Source: Phycisphaerales bacterium (GTDB lineage: Bacteria > Planctomycetota > Phycisphaerae > Tepidisphaerales > Tepidisphaeraceae). From it: 32,628 nucleotides of DNA. The stretch's first letter is position 1, and each line of letters opens with the position of its first letter. The stretch covers positions 1 through 32,628 of the forward strand of contig JADLBV010000023.1 of the NCBI GenBank assembly GCA_020847545.1, read 5' to 3'. The notes beneath the pieces were generated by a model. It was given only the letters and a program-made list of their open reading frames with translations, did not search any database and had not been told where the DNA came from. A program made the translations under genes and the position numbers. Positions 15,108 through 24,180 of the stretch are shown here, in pieces.

Positions 15108-18100
15108 ATGGCGACCGATCCCCGTTTTTTGGCCAGTTCCGGCCACGAGATTTTCACCGGCAACGAACTGTTGGTTAAAGGCGCCCTCGAAACCGAGGGG
15201 GGCGTTCATCTGATGACCGGCTATCCCGGCTCTCCGGTGGCCGGCTTTTTTGACATCCTTGGCGACATCAAAGACGTGCTGACCAAGCATGGCGTCCGCG
15301 CCTTTCAGGCCAACAACGAGGCACTGGGGGCTGCCGCGATCAACGGATCGCAGATGCTGGCCTGCCGATCGATCTGCACCATGAAAAGCGTGGGGGTGCA
15401 TGTGGCATCCGATGCGCTGGCGCTGGGGAACATGGCCGGGGCGCATCCCCAAGGTGGCGCGGTGATCATCATGGGGGAGGATCCGTGGTGCGACTCCACC
15501 CAGGTGCCGGCCGACAGCCGGTTCCTCTGCGAGCATCTGCGGATGGTGGTCGTCGAACCCGAAGGCCCGCAGGAACTCAAGGATTGGATCGATCTGTCGT
15601 TCAAGCTGTCACAGAAGGCCGGTTTGTATGTCGGTTATATCGTGACGACGGCACAGGCGGATGGGGGCGGGTCGGTGCGCTGCAAGCCCAATCAATTCCC
15701 GGACATCAACATGAACCAGCGGGTGGCGCTGGATACGGACAAGATCGACCTCGACAAGGTGTTGCTGCCGCCTCGAACGTGGCAGCACGAATTGCAGATT
15801 CCCGACCGGTTTCAAAAGACAATACAGGCCGCGCGGGAATTGGGGATCAACAAGATCATCCCGGCGCGACATGGGACCGAAGATGGCCCGGCGCCGATCG
15901 GGTTCATCACCACGGGTATGTCCGGGCCATTTCTGGAGCATGTTTTGTCGGACATCGGCCTGCTGGGGCGGTTCCCGATCCTGAAGATGGGGATGAGTTA
16001 TCCCGCCGATGTGCAACTGGTCGCCGAATTCTCGCGGCAATGTCAGAAGATGGTCGTCATCGAGGAACGCCGCAGTTTCCTTGAGAAAAACATCCGCGAT
16101 GGATTGTTTCAGCAATTGCCCACCGATCAGGCCGCACAAATCGCCGGCCGGCTGTATGGCAAGGCCTTTCCAACTGATGCGGGTGGCAAACAACTGCGCG
16201 GGATACCCGAGACACGCGGATTAAATCCTTCCGTCCTGGCACAATTGATCATTCCGCTCATCCAATCCATCGAACAGCTTCCAGCGCATCTGCGCAACGG
16301 CAAGCTGAGCGAGGAGATGAGCCTGATCCGCCGTCAGAGCAAGCCCAAACTCGAAGTGGTGTCGGAGCAGATCATCAAGCGCACGCCGACATTTTGCCCC
16401 GGTTGTCCGCACCGGGACAGCTCGGCGGTGTTGCTGGAACTGCGCCAGAATTTTCTGGACAAGGATTACATGCTGCGGCATCACGGCATGGGTCCGGTGC
16501 AGATGGTGGCGCATGGTGACACCGGCTGCTATACGATGCTGATGTTCCCGCCGACCGAACAGCTCATGCACAACTACAGCGGCATGGGACTGGGGGCCGG
16601 GACCGGCAGCGGCATCGATCCGTTCATCACCAACAAACAGATCGTATTCATGGGGGATGGGACGTTTTTCCACAGCGGACAGATCGCCATCTCCAACGCG
16701 ATCAAGGCCGGCCAGGACATCACCTTCATCATCCTCGAAAACAAGACCACCGCCATGACCGGCCATCAGGAACATCCGGGAACGGAACTGGACCTGCTGG
16801 GCAACCGTTCATACATCCAGGACATCTACGAAATCGTGCGCGGCATGGCGGGGACCAGCCCGCTGACCGTGGTTAAACTTTCGCCCGAAAAACGCAGCGC
16901 CTACAAGAGCGTGCTGGAAAAATCGATCCTGTCGGATGGTGTGAAGGTCATCATCGCCGACAAGGAATGCGGGATCACCTATCATCGCAAGGTCTTCCGC
17001 GAAGAGCGCAAGATCATCAAAAAACACGGATACCTCCCGCGCAAAACGCACATGAACGTCACGCCGGAAGTGTGCGAAAACTGCCTGGAATGCACCAAGG
17101 CGACCAGTTGCCCCGGATTGATCTCCATCGACACCGACTACGGCAAAAAGATCGACACCGATCTGACCTGGTGCGTCAACGACGGCGCGTGCGAGCGGGT
17201 TCGCGTCAGCAACACCGCCGGCACAACCGTCAAACCGTGCCCCAGCTTTGAACAGGTGACGGTGGTGCGCAAACGCCGCCGGCGCTACAAACTACCCCAC
17301 ATGGCGCTGGACAAACTGCCCGATCCCGCCCCCGTGCATCATCTAAAATCGCCCGGCGATGCGTGGCGCGTCCACATGTCCGGCGTGGGGGGCATGGGCA
17401 TCGGCGTGGTAACGGCCATCCTGGTCCGCGCGGGACACAAGCAGGGATATCGCGTGATCTTCACCGATAAAAAAGGATTGGCGATCCGCAACGGCGGCGT
17501 CTTCGCGCAGATCACATTCGCCCACGCCGGGTCAAAATCGGCCAGCGAACCATCGGAGTTCTCCACCACCGGATACATCCCCTACGGCAAGGCGGATCTC
17601 CTTCTGGGCATCGACGTGCTGGAGGCGATGCGCGCCATCGATCCGCGTGAGCAGTTCCGCGTGGCATCCCCCCAGCGAACCAGCGCGGTCTTGAACACCC
17701 ACAAACAGGCCACCGTCAGCACGCTGCTGGGGACGGCCGATTTTGACGCCGAAACGATCCGCGACATGGTGTTGGAGCATTGCCACCCGGAACATTCGTT
17801 TACCATGAACCTGTCGGAACTGTGCGAACAGCGCCTCGGCAGCAAGCAATACGCCAACATCATGATGCTGGGCGTGGCGTATCAACTGGGTCTGATCCCG
17901 GTCAGCGCGCACGCCATCGCATGGTCGATCAAGGACACCATCCGCCGCGACCACCGCAAAAACCTCAAGGCCTTCAACATCGGCCGAAAGCTGGCACTCG
18001 CCCCCCGCGCCCTGCCCAACAAACCCCAGCCCGAAACATGGGAACAACTGGTCACCAACAAGGAGCGCATCCTCCGCAAGAGCCGATTGTTCGGCCGAAC

Positions 18101-18824
18101 CTGGGCGATGCGCTTTGAAAAGCAGGTGCAGTGGGCGATGAAGCAGATGCGCGACCTGCCCGAAAAATCCAAATATGACCTGACGCTGCGGATCTATGAC
18201 CTGATGCAATATCAGGATCATCGACTCTCCAAGCGCTACATCGAATTGGTGCGTGACATGTATCGCCGCGATTCGGCCGACCGCCAATACGCCGCGACCG
18301 TGGCGCTGCTCTGGAATCTGGCCAGGGTGATGCTCATCAAGGATGAGCCTTATGTCTCCTATCTGCTGACGCGCTACGAGAAAAAACAACGCGACATCGC
18401 CAAATACAACGTCGATGTTTCCAACGGCGACAAGCTGGTCTATCGCCATCACACCAACCCTGAATTCAATATCGGCAAGTTCCGCATCCGCCTGCGCCTG
18501 ACCACCACCGACTGGCAGCTGCGCCTCGTCAGCCATTGCAAATGGTGGCGCAAACTCCCCGGCTGGCATCGGCGTGAAACGGCCTTTCGCGATTGGTACA
18601 TCAGCCTGATCGGACGAATCGCCCTCAGTGGCGATGAGGCGTATGCCCAGGCGCTCAAAGCCTTGCAATGCCCAGAACAGGCGACTGGCTATCGCGAAAT
18701 CCGCTACCCCAAGATGGACCGGATCAAGGCGGAATTGGAATCGGAACTCTCCCGCACGCCGGTAGAATCCCAACCCACCCCCGGCGGGATTCTCGAAGGC
18801 CTGCGCGAGCCGACACGCGTCTGA
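15108..18824 (+). CDS. Indolepyruvate:ferredoxin oxidoreductase-like fusion
   Basis: 1238 aa, the long single-chain form in which the IorA- and IorB-type parts are joined. Residues about 15-240 are the pyrimidine-binding domain (TGYPGSPVAGFFD at 37-49). The TPP-binding domain follows: CPGCPHRD near 430, HGDTGCYTM near 469, MGDGTFFHSG near 513 and LENKTTAMTG near 544. A cysteine cluster (CENCLECTKATSCP near 655, then CVNDGAC and KPCPSF) should bind Fe-S. Residues about 753-960 are the gamma-type domain (HMSGVGGMGIGVVTAIL). The last about 230 residues match the DUF6537-type C-terminal domain of this family. Such enzymes oxidatively decarboxylate aryl or branched 2-oxo acids to acyl-CoA with ferredoxin as acceptor. 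The substrate is not determined. It is monocistronic, converging on the WaaP-like gene. Confidence 0.9.
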   Translation: MATDPRFLASSGHEIFTGNELLVKGALETEGGVHLMTGYPGSPVAGFFDILGDIKDVLTKHGVRAFQANNEALGAAAINGSQMLACRSICTMKSVGVHVASDALALGNMAGAHPQGGAVIIMGEDPWCDSTQVPADSRFLCEHLRMVVVEPEGPQELKDWIDLSFKLSQKAGLYVGYIVTTAQADGGGSVRCKPNQFPDINMNQRVALDTDKIDLDKVLLPPRTWQHELQIPDRFQKTIQAARELGINKIIPARHGTEDGPAPIGFITTGMSGPFLEHVLSDIGLLGRFPILKMGMSYPADVQLVAEFSRQCQKMVVIEERRSFLEKNIRDGLFQQLPTDQAAQIAGRLYGKAFPTDAGGKQLRGIPETRGLNPSVLAQLIIPLIQSIEQLPAHLRNGKLSEEMSLIRRQSKPKLEVVSEQIIKRTPTFCPGCPHRDSSAVLLELRQNFLDKDYMLRHHGMGPVQMVAHGDTGCYTMLMFPPTEQLMHNYSGMGLGAGTGSGIDPFITNKQIVFMGDGTFFHSGQIAISNAIKAGQDITFIILENKTTAMTGHQEHPGTELDLLGNRSYIQDIYEIVRGMAGTSPLTVVKLSPEKRSAYKSVLEKSILSDGVKVIIADKECGITYHRKVFREERKIIKKHGYLPRKTHMNVTPEVCENCLECTKATSCPGLISIDTDYGKKIDTDLTWCVNDGACERVRVSNTAGTTVKPCPSFEQVTVVRKRRRRYKLPHMALDKLPDPAPVHHLKSPGDAWRVHMSGVGGMGIGVVTAILVRAGHKQGYRVIFTDKKGLAIRNGGVFAQITFAHAGSKSASEPSEFSTTGYIPYGKADLLLGIDVLEAMRAIDPREQFRVASPQRTSAVLNTHKQATVSTLLGTADFDAETIRDMVLEHCHPEHSFTMNLSELCEQRLGSKQYANIMMLGVAYQLGLIPVSAHAIAWSIKDTIRRDHRKNLKAFNIGRKLALAPRALPNKPQPETWEQLVTNKERILRKSRLFGRTWAMRFEKQVQWAMKQMRDLPEKSKYDLTLRIYDLMQYQDHRLSKRYIELVRDMYRRDSADRQYAATVALLWNLARVMLIKDEPYVSYLLTRYEKKQRDIAKYNVDVSNGDKLVYRHHTNPEFNIGKFRIRLRLTTTDWQLRLVSHCKWWRKLPGWHRRETAFRDWYISLIGRIALSGDEAYAQALKALQCPEQATGYREIRYPKMDRIKAELESELSRTPVESQPTPGGILEGLREPTRV

Positions 18825-18836
18825 TCATTATGCAAT

Positions 18837-19619
18837 TTAATGAGGGATGCTGATGTTGCGCCCCGGCTGGCGTCGGCGCAAATTCACATCGTGTCGGGCG
18901 ATGCGGGCTGACTTGCGGATGACGGACCCAACCAACCGCCCCGCGTGGTATCGTCCGGTTTTGTCGGCGTAATGTTGAAAAAGCGCCCGAACCTTTTGTT
19001 CCGGAATTTGCAACTGGCACAAACTGTACCAAAGTTGCGCCAAATCCTTGACGACCCACCTCCTGCGCAGCGGCCACCTCGGCAATGGTCGAACGCGGGC
19101 CGCGTCAATCAGTCGAATGTCGGCCGGTTGATCCGGATTGACAAAAAAATGACAAAGGTACAGATCGCGATGATGCAAACCGTGATTGTGCAGCCGGGCA
19201 ACCAGATCAGCCAGCGGCAACATCAAACGATCAAAATCAAACCCCCGCTCCAGCAATTTGTCGGCCGGTTGATATCCCCCAAGGTCTTCAACAATCAAAA
19301 ATCCCCGCCCATCCGCCAACCGCCCCCACCCCACCATGCCAACCGTCGGCACTCCATGCCGGTTCAACGCCTCGATTCCCTCCGCCTCCCGTTTTGCCGC
19401 TGATCCCGCATCATTCCCGGCCGGGAAACGCTTGATGTGCCAGCGGATCGCCCGACCATTCGCCAGCTTCGCATCCAGCGTGCAATTCTCACGATCCGGC
19501 AGCTTTCTCCACGGTACGATGCGCGAATCAGAAAAAATCCCCTCGCCATCCAATCCCAACTCCCGCATCACGGGTTGGTGATCGACACAAACGTGGAAAA
19601 CAGTGTGCGAATTGCTCAC
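18837..19619 (-). CDS. WaaP/RfaP-like lipopolysaccharide kinase family protein
   Basis: 260 aa, GTG start at 19619, one nucleotide after the GalU stop, so translation is probably coupled. The kinase-like pattern is visible. IKRFP with Lys63 is the likely ATP lysine, GFLIVEDLGG the hinge region, LHHRDLYLCHFFV (148-160) the catalytic loop with Asp152, and RLIDAARV (169-176) the metal-binding position with Asp172. The HRDxYxCHF form is characteristic of the Kdo/WaaP family, which phosphorylates core sugars of lipopolysaccharide on the cytoplasmic face. The neighbouring galU-like gene and the nearby lpxC-fabZ and lpxA genes support an envelope role. The exact sugar substrate is unknown. The extreme C-terminus is very basic. 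Confidence 0.8.
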   Translation of the reverse strand: MSNSHTVFHVCVDHQPVMRELGLDGEGIFSDSRIVPWRKLPDRENCTLDAKLANGRAIRWHIKRFPAGNDAGSAAKREAEGIEALNRHGVPTVGMVGWGRLADGRGFLIVEDLGGYQPADKLLERGFDFDRLMLPLADLVARLHNHGLHHRDLYLCHFFVNPDQPADIRLIDAARVRPLPRWPLRRRWVVKDLAQLWYSLCQLQIPEQKVRALFQHYADKTGRYHAGRLVGSVIRKSARIARHDVNLRRRQPGRNISIPH

Positions 19620-19620
19620 A

Positions 19621-20577
19621 TCAGTTTTTCACCTGCATCGCCAGAATGCGTGCGATGGCTTCGCAGATTTCGGTTCGATGCACGCCATTGAGCGCCAACG
19701 CCAGTTGCGTCTCCATCAACCCATACGGGATACCCGTGTCATATCGCTGCCCCTGGGTGATTACGCTCCAATATTTGCTGGTGTTCTGCCGCAGGTGTTC
19801 CTGTGCGGCGGTGAGCTGAAACTCCCCTTTTTCCCGCAAATTGTTCTTGATCAGATATTCCAGCGAATCAAAAATCCCCGGCCCAAAAACATGCATCCCG
19901 AAATGCGCCAGATAATTCCCCGCCGGCAACCCCGGCGTCACCAGCTTTTCCCGTGCGGCTTCAATCGACGGCTTTTCGATGATCAATTCCGCCTTGAAAA
20001 TGCCCCGCCCGGCGTCAATCGGCTCACCCTTGATCGTGCCAAACAGATGCAGCAGCCGTTCCACTGTCGGCTGCACGCCGCTGACGGCGTCGCACAGATA
20101 TTGCTCATAAACCCGAATCAATTGCGCAGCGCATCGATCCTTGATGTCGCTGATGTAAACGTGATCCCCCAGCAGCAGCAAAAACGGCTCATCACCGACA
20201 AATTTTTTGGCCTGATAAACCGCATGGCCAAATCCTTCAGGCGAGGTTTGTTCCGCAAAATGCAGCCGCTCGCCAAACGATCCGAGCTTTTCCGATTCCA
20301 GAATCGCCCAGTCCTTGCCGCGAAAACTCTTGACCATCTCGTCGTCCAGACGACGGAAATAGTCGCGATAATGCTTTTCCTCCCCCGGCTGGGTGATGAT
20401 GCAGATTTGCTCAATGCCGCTGTCGATCGCCTCTTCGCCGATGATCTGGATCACCGGCTTGGTCAGGCCATCCCGATCCACCAGCGGAAACATTTCTTTC
20501 TGAACGGCCGTGCTGGCGGGATATTGCCTCGTCCCCCGACCTGCCGCCGTGATGACGGCCTTGCGAACCTTTGCCAT
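19621..20577 (-). CDS. galU: GalU-like UTP-glucose-1-phosphate uridylyltransferase
   Basis: 318 aa, close to the usual length. The nucleotidyltransferase signature is at the N-terminus: KAVITAAGRGTRQYPAST (6-23), with KEMFPLVDRDG and TKPVIQIIGEEAIDSGI following; EKPS occurs in the middle (LIIEKPSIEAA). The enzyme makes UDP-glucose from UTP and glucose-1-phosphate, feeding polysaccharide and lipopolysaccharide synthesis. The G-R-G-T-R loop and the inserted DRDG before the TKP differ slightly from the enterobacterial form, so related sugar-1-phosphate specificities remain possible. It lies 34 nt after the DksA-like gene and 1 nt before the WaaP-like kinase gene, in an apparent three-gene operon. 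Confidence 0.87.
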   Translation of the reverse strand: MAKVRKAVITAAGRGTRQYPASTAVQKEMFPLVDRDGLTKPVIQIIGEEAIDSGIEQICIITQPGEEKHYRDYFRRLDDEMVKSFRGKDWAILESEKLGSFGERLHFAEQTSPEGFGHAVYQAKKFVGDEPFLLLLGDHVYISDIKDRCAAQLIRVYEQYLCDAVSGVQPTVERLLHLFGTIKGEPIDAGRGIFKAELIIEKPSIEAAREKLVTPGLPAGNYLAHFGMHVFGPGIFDSLEYLIKNNLREKGEFQLTAAQEHLRQNTSKYWSVITQGQRYDTGIPYGLMETQLALALNGVHRTEICEAIARILAMQVKN

Positions 20578-20611
20578 GTGACATCATCCTCCGTGAAAAC
20601 GTCCCTCGATT

Positions 20612-21271
20612 TTACCCGCGCACCTCGCCCCGTTCGACCTTACGCGCGTGTTCAATCGAAAATCTTGCCCAGGGCTGTGCTTCCAATCGGGCCTTGGCGA
20701 TGGGGTTTCCCGTCCCTTCGCAAATGCCATACGTTCCGGCCTGAATTTTGGCCAGCGCCGAATTGATCTCACGCAGCATGTTGCGATCCTTTTCGACCAG
20801 CCCCAGCGTGAATTCCTGCTCATAATTGTCCGTGCCCATGTCGGCCATGTGCATCGGCAAATTGGACAAATTGGTCGTCCCACCCGTTCGCAACGCCTCG
20901 CGTTCCATCGAACTCATGTCTCCCACCAGATCCCGGCGTCGAGCCAGCAGCATCTCCCGATAATGCTCCAGCTCCCGCGCGTTCAATCCCGCCTGATTTT
21001 TTCGCGGCTTGCTTGGCACTGTCGCGGCCGGCGATGGAAGATTGGTCGGGGATGCCTTTGTATCGTTTTTCTTCTTCACAACCGCCTCCTTGCGCGTTGT
21101 CACAACCGCGGCCGGTCGACGTGCGACCGCAGACCGAACCGGCTCCTTGTGCCTGCCTTTGGTTCGCGCCGGCGCCGTCGGAGCCGATTTGGCTTTCGAT
21201 TTTGGACTTACAGCTTTGCCGGCCTTCGTCGCGCGGCTCGTCTTCTTGGAGAGGGATTTGGCCACAGCCAA
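20612..21271 (-). CDS. DksA/TraR-like protein with basic tail and degenerate zinc site
   Basis: 219 aa. Residues about 96-180 form the DksA coiled-coil (LEHYREMLLARRRDLVGDM; EKDRNMLREINSALAKIQAG). The C-terminal part aligns with the DksA zinc finger but only Cys184 remains: YGICEGTGNPIAKARLEAQP then FSIEHA, where the other three cysteine positions are Gly or Thr and His. Zinc binding by this site is thus unlikely. Residues 1-92 are a Lys/Ala/Pro/Ser-rich tail resembling histone H1-like bacterial tails. DksA family proteins bind RNA polymerase in the secondary channel and adjust initiation. The start is TTG 21271 (AAAGGA 4 nt upstream), with GTG 21265 as alternative. It precedes galU and the kinase gene. 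Confidence 0.82.
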   Translation of the reverse strand: MAVAKSLSKKTSRATKAGKAVSPKSKAKSAPTAPARTKGRHKEPVRSAVARRPAAVVTTRKEAVVKKKNDTKASPTNLPSPAATVPSKPRKNQAGLNARELEHYREMLLARRRDLVGDMSSMEREALRTGGTTNLSNLPMHMADMGTDNYEQEFTLGLVEKDRNMLREINSALAKIQAGTYGICEGTGNPIAKARLEAQPWARFSIEHARKVERGEVRG

Positions 21272-21458
21272 TCGATCCTTTCAACAGGGGTCGGCCGACT
21301 CAACATCCTCGGCCCGCTGCTCTCACCCTGCCAACTTGGCAGAGACCCATCAGAATAAAATGCAATCCACCCATTGTCAAATTCATGCGTTTATCGGACG
21401 TTCGCAAAATGCCCATCTGTGTCCCCATTGCCATGTATGACGATCTCCACATCCCCTG

Positions 21459-21486
21459 TTTTCACCGCCGAATCTTTGGCTATAAT
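21459..21486 (+). promoter_or_regulatory. Candidate promoter of lpxC-fabZ
   Basis: TTTTCA (21459-21464) and a consensus TATAAT (21481-21486) are 16 nt apart. Transcription would start near 21493, only about 8 nt before ATG 21501, which favours a later start codon for the gene. Confidence 0.5.
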
Positions 21487-21500
21487 CGCCTTGCCCGGAC

Positions 21501-22871
21501 ATGGGAAACCCGGTTTTTGGCGGCTTGGCGACTGGTTCAAATCGTGGTGTTGTTGTGACGGACCCGCAAAACACAATCTCGCGCGAAGTCTCCTTTTCCG
21601 GCCGGGGTTTATTCTCCGGCGAAGAGGCGACCCTCACCCTTTCGCCCGCCGAGGCGGATGCGGGAATCACCTTCGTCCGTGAACAGGATGGCCGCAGCGC
21701 CACCATCCCGGCACTGGTCCAAAACGTCCTCAAACGCCCACGACGCACCTGCCTGCGCAACGGCACACTCTTCGTCGAAACCATCGAACATTGCATGGCG
21801 GCACTGGCCGGCCTGGGAGTGGATAACGCCATCGTCAAAGTCACCGGCGGCGCGGTCGGCGAAATCCCCGGCGGCGATGGCAGCTCACAGGCATTCGTTC
21901 AGGCCATCCAGGACGCCGGCTTAAAACCCCTCGCCTCACCCCGCCAACCTCTGGTCATCAAACGCCCCATTCAGGTCAACCAGAACGATGCCACGCTGAC
22001 CGCCTTGCCCGGCCCAAGTGATTGTCTGGAAATCATTTACGACTTTGAGGCCCCCGCTCCGGTTGGCCGACAGATTTTCGCCTTTCGGCTGGGTAATGAT
22101 GATTTTGTCACCCAACTCGCCCCCGCACGAACATTCGTATTTGAAGCCGAAGCCCGTGAACTTCGAGCGCGGGGCATGGGCCAACACCTCTCCCCCAAAG
22201 AATTGCTGGTGATCTCCCCGCAGGGTCCAATCGACAATACGTTTCGCTTCGCCGATGAATGTGTGCGCCACAAGGTGCTGGACCTGATCGGCGATCTCTA
22301 TCTGGTCGGCCGACCCATTCGCGGCCGAATCATCGCCTATAAAAGCGGCCATTCGCTTAACCACTTGCTGGCAAAGCGTTTACTGGAACAGCAGGAACAA
22401 ACCGACCGCGAGGCGTTGCTCTCGCGGGATGCCGTGCTGGACATTCGCCGAATCCAGCGCATCCTCCCCCACCGCTATCCCATGCTGCTGGTGGATCGCG
22501 TCTTGCGGATCGAAGGGGACCAAAAGGCGATTGGCATCAAAAACGTCACATTCAACGACATCTTCTTCCAAGGCCACTATCCCGGCACGCCGATCATGCC
22601 GGGGGTGTTGATCGTCGAGGCGATGGCGCAACTCGGCGGCATCCTGCTCAGCCAGAAGCTGGAACACACCGGAAAACTTGCGGTCCTGCTCAGTATGGAT
22701 AAGGTGAAGATGCGAAATCCGGTCGTGCCGGGCGATCAATTGATCCTGGAAGCCCTGACCGTGCGCGTCAAAAGCCGCACCGGTCATGTTCGTTGCAAAG
22801 CGTTTGTGGGAGAGAAGTTAGCCGCCGAAGCGGACATTAAGTTCATGCTGGTCGACGCCGAACCGGTATAA
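21501..22871 (+). CDS. lpxC-fabZ: LpxC-FabZ fusion: UDP-acyl-GlcNAc deacetylase / hydroxyacyl-ACP dehydratase
   Basis: 456 aa, two enzymes in one chain. Residues about 25-300 are LpxC, the zinc deacetylase of the committed lipid A step. Visible are TIEHCMAALAGLGVDNA (His97 as zinc ligand, Glu96 as general base), VRHKVLDLIGDL (His257, Asp261) and YKSGHSLNH (His284 as acid). Residues about 315-452 are FabZ: RYPMLLVDRV and GHYPGTPIMPGVLIVEAMAQ, with His359 and Glu373 catalytic. The same fusion is known in Bacteroidetes and some other Gram-negative phyla. The start is uncertain: ATG 21501 leaves almost no leader after the TATAAT at 21481, and GTG 21555 gives a more usual LpxC N-terminus. lpxA follows after 21 nt. 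Confidence 0.93.
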   Translation: MGNPVFGGLATGSNRGVVVTDPQNTISREVSFSGRGLFSGEEATLTLSPAEADAGITFVREQDGRSATIPALVQNVLKRPRRTCLRNGTLFVETIEHCMAALAGLGVDNAIVKVTGGAVGEIPGGDGSSQAFVQAIQDAGLKPLASPRQPLVIKRPIQVNQNDATLTALPGPSDCLEIIYDFEAPAPVGRQIFAFRLGNDDFVTQLAPARTFVFEAEARELRARGMGQHLSPKELLVISPQGPIDNTFRFADECVRHKVLDLIGDLYLVGRPIRGRIIAYKSGHSLNHLLAKRLLEQQEQTDREALLSRDAVLDIRRIQRILPHRYPMLLVDRVLRIEGDQKAIGIKNVTFNDIFFQGHYPGTPIMPGVLIVEAMAQLGGILLSQKLEHTGKLAVLLSMDKVKMRNPVVPGDQLILEALTVRVKSRTGHVRCKAFVGEKLAAEADIKFMLVDAEPV

Positions 22872-22892
22872 AAAAACGGTCCAATTAGAACC

Positions 22893-23702
22893 ATGCCAAA
22901 GATATCGCCCCTAGCCGTGATTGATCCGCAGGCCAAACTGGCCGACGATGTGGAAGTCGGTCCATTTTGCGTCATCGGCCCGCAGGTCACGGTGGGGGCC
23001 GGCTGTCGGCTGATCAACAACGTCACGCTGCGGGGTGTCACCACCATCGGCAGTGGCAATCTGTTCCATCCCAACTGCGTCATCGGCGATGCGCCACAGG
23101 ACAAAAAGTATAAAGGCGCCCCCACCCGCCTGGAAATGGGCAACGACAACATCATCCGCGAAGCGGTGACGATCCACACCGGCACCGAAAAAGGGGGAAG
23201 CGTCACGCGGGTTGGCAACAACAACCTCCTGATGGTCAATGCCCACCTCGGCCATGATGTGCAACTGGGGTCCAATTGCATCCTGGCGAACAATGTCATG
23301 GTCGCGGGGCATGTGGTGATCGGCGATTCGGTGGCGATCATGGGGGGTGTGGGGATTCATCATTTTGTCACCGTCGGCGATTTCGCCTATCTGGGAGCCT
23401 ATTCGCGGGTTCATCACGATGTCCCCCCGTTTTTGAAGGTGGATGGATCCGATCAGGTGCGGGGATTGAATTCAGTCGGTTTGAAACGCGCCGGCTTTTC
23501 CGATGCCGACATCGAGGCGCTGGAAGAAGCCTGTCGGGAACTTTTTTATCGCGACAAACCCTTTTCGGTGGCCATGGCCGAACTCGCCTCCGGCAACGGC
23601 GCCACCCCTCCCAACCCCCACGTCCAACGACTGGTGCAATTCCTGCGCAAACGCGACCAGGGCCGACAAGGGCGCTTCCTCGAAAGTCTGCGTCCCAAAT
23701 AA
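22893..23702 (+). CDS. lpxA: LpxA acyl-ACP--UDP-GlcNAc O-acyltransferase
   Basis: 269 aa, normal for LpxA. The first about 190 residues form the left-handed beta helix of hexapeptide repeats, for example VGPFCVIGPQVTVGAGCRL and VGNNNLLMVNAHLGHDVQLG. In the latter, NAHLGHD contains the catalytic histidine, here His121, equivalent to His125 of E. coli. The GDAPQDKKYKG loop is conserved in the family. The last about 80 residues are the helical trimer domain (NSVGLKRAGFSDADIEAL). The enzyme performs the first lipid A step in the cytoplasm, adding a hydroxyacyl chain from ACP to UDP-GlcNAc. It directly follows lpxC-fabZ and precedes the RNase P RNA gene. Confidence 0.94.
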   Translation: MPKISPLAVIDPQAKLADDVEVGPFCVIGPQVTVGAGCRLINNVTLRGVTTIGSGNLFHPNCVIGDAPQDKKYKGAPTRLEMGNDNIIREAVTIHTGTEKGGSVTRVGNNNLLMVNAHLGHDVQLGSNCILANNVMVAGHVVIGDSVAIMGGVGIHHFVTVGDFAYLGAYSRVHHDVPPFLKVDGSDQVRGLNSVGLKRAGFSDADIEALEEACRELFYRDKPFSVAMAELASGNGATPPNPHVQRLVQFLRKRDQGRQGRFLESLRPK

Positions 23703-23737
23703 TTTCACCCTGTCGAGCATTACCCCTGATTTGATCG

Positions 23738-23743
23738 TATAAT
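23738..23743 (+). promoter_or_regulatory. -10 element of the RNase P RNA gene
   Basis: A consensus TATAAT ends 7 nt before the predicted 5' end (23751) of the RNA. No convincing -35 hexamer is seen at 16-18 nt spacing; it lies in the short gap after lpxA. Confidence 0.55.
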
Positions 23744-23750
23744 CCCCTGT

Positions 23751-24170
23751 TCGCGGCGGGCGCGGCGGTCGCGCCGGAGATTTCTCCGGTGAGGAAAGTC
23801 CGAACTGCCCAGGGCACGGTGCTTGATAACATCAAGGCGGAACAAGCGACGCCGGCTTGCCGGCCCGCCCAAACCGACGGAAAGTGCAACAGAAAAAATA
23901 CCGCCGCGCCTCGTCGCGGTAAGGGTGAAATGGTGCGGTAAGAGCGCACCGCGCCGATGGTGACATCGACGGCATGGCAAACCCCACCGGCAGCAAGACC
24001 AAATATGCGGAGAGGGTTCTATCCAGCCCGCGCAACGGCCCGTTGCGCCATCATCCGCGGGTAGGTCGCTTGAGGTTTCGAGCAATCGAAATCCCAGAGA
24101 AATGACCGCCTCCCCTGATCCTTTTTAAGGACCAGCGGGAAACAGAATTCGGCTTACCGCCCCGCCGCGA
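23751..24170 (+). ncRNA. rnpB: RNase P RNA, bacterial type A
   Basis: About 420 nt. The ends pair: TCGCGGCGGG (23751-23760) with CCCGCCGCGA (24161-24170), the P1 helix. A P3-like hairpin (CCGGAG/CTCCGG, 23774-23789) is followed by the highly conserved GAGGAAAGTCCGAAC (23791-23805). The 3' conserved block ACAGAATTCGGCTTAC (24142-24157) precedes the P1 strand. An AGAGGGTTCTATCCAGCCC-like segment near 24011 fits the P15 region that binds the tRNA CCA end. The molecule is the catalytic subunit that cleaves pre-tRNA leaders. No protein-coding gene fits this stretch. Confidence 0.95.
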
Positions 24171-24180
24171 TAAAAATCAA

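Noticed and set aside
17532-18773. 413-codon open frame on the minus strand
   Set aside because: It lies wholly inside the oxidoreductase fusion gene on the other strand, has no recognisable motifs and is explained by GC-rich codon bias.
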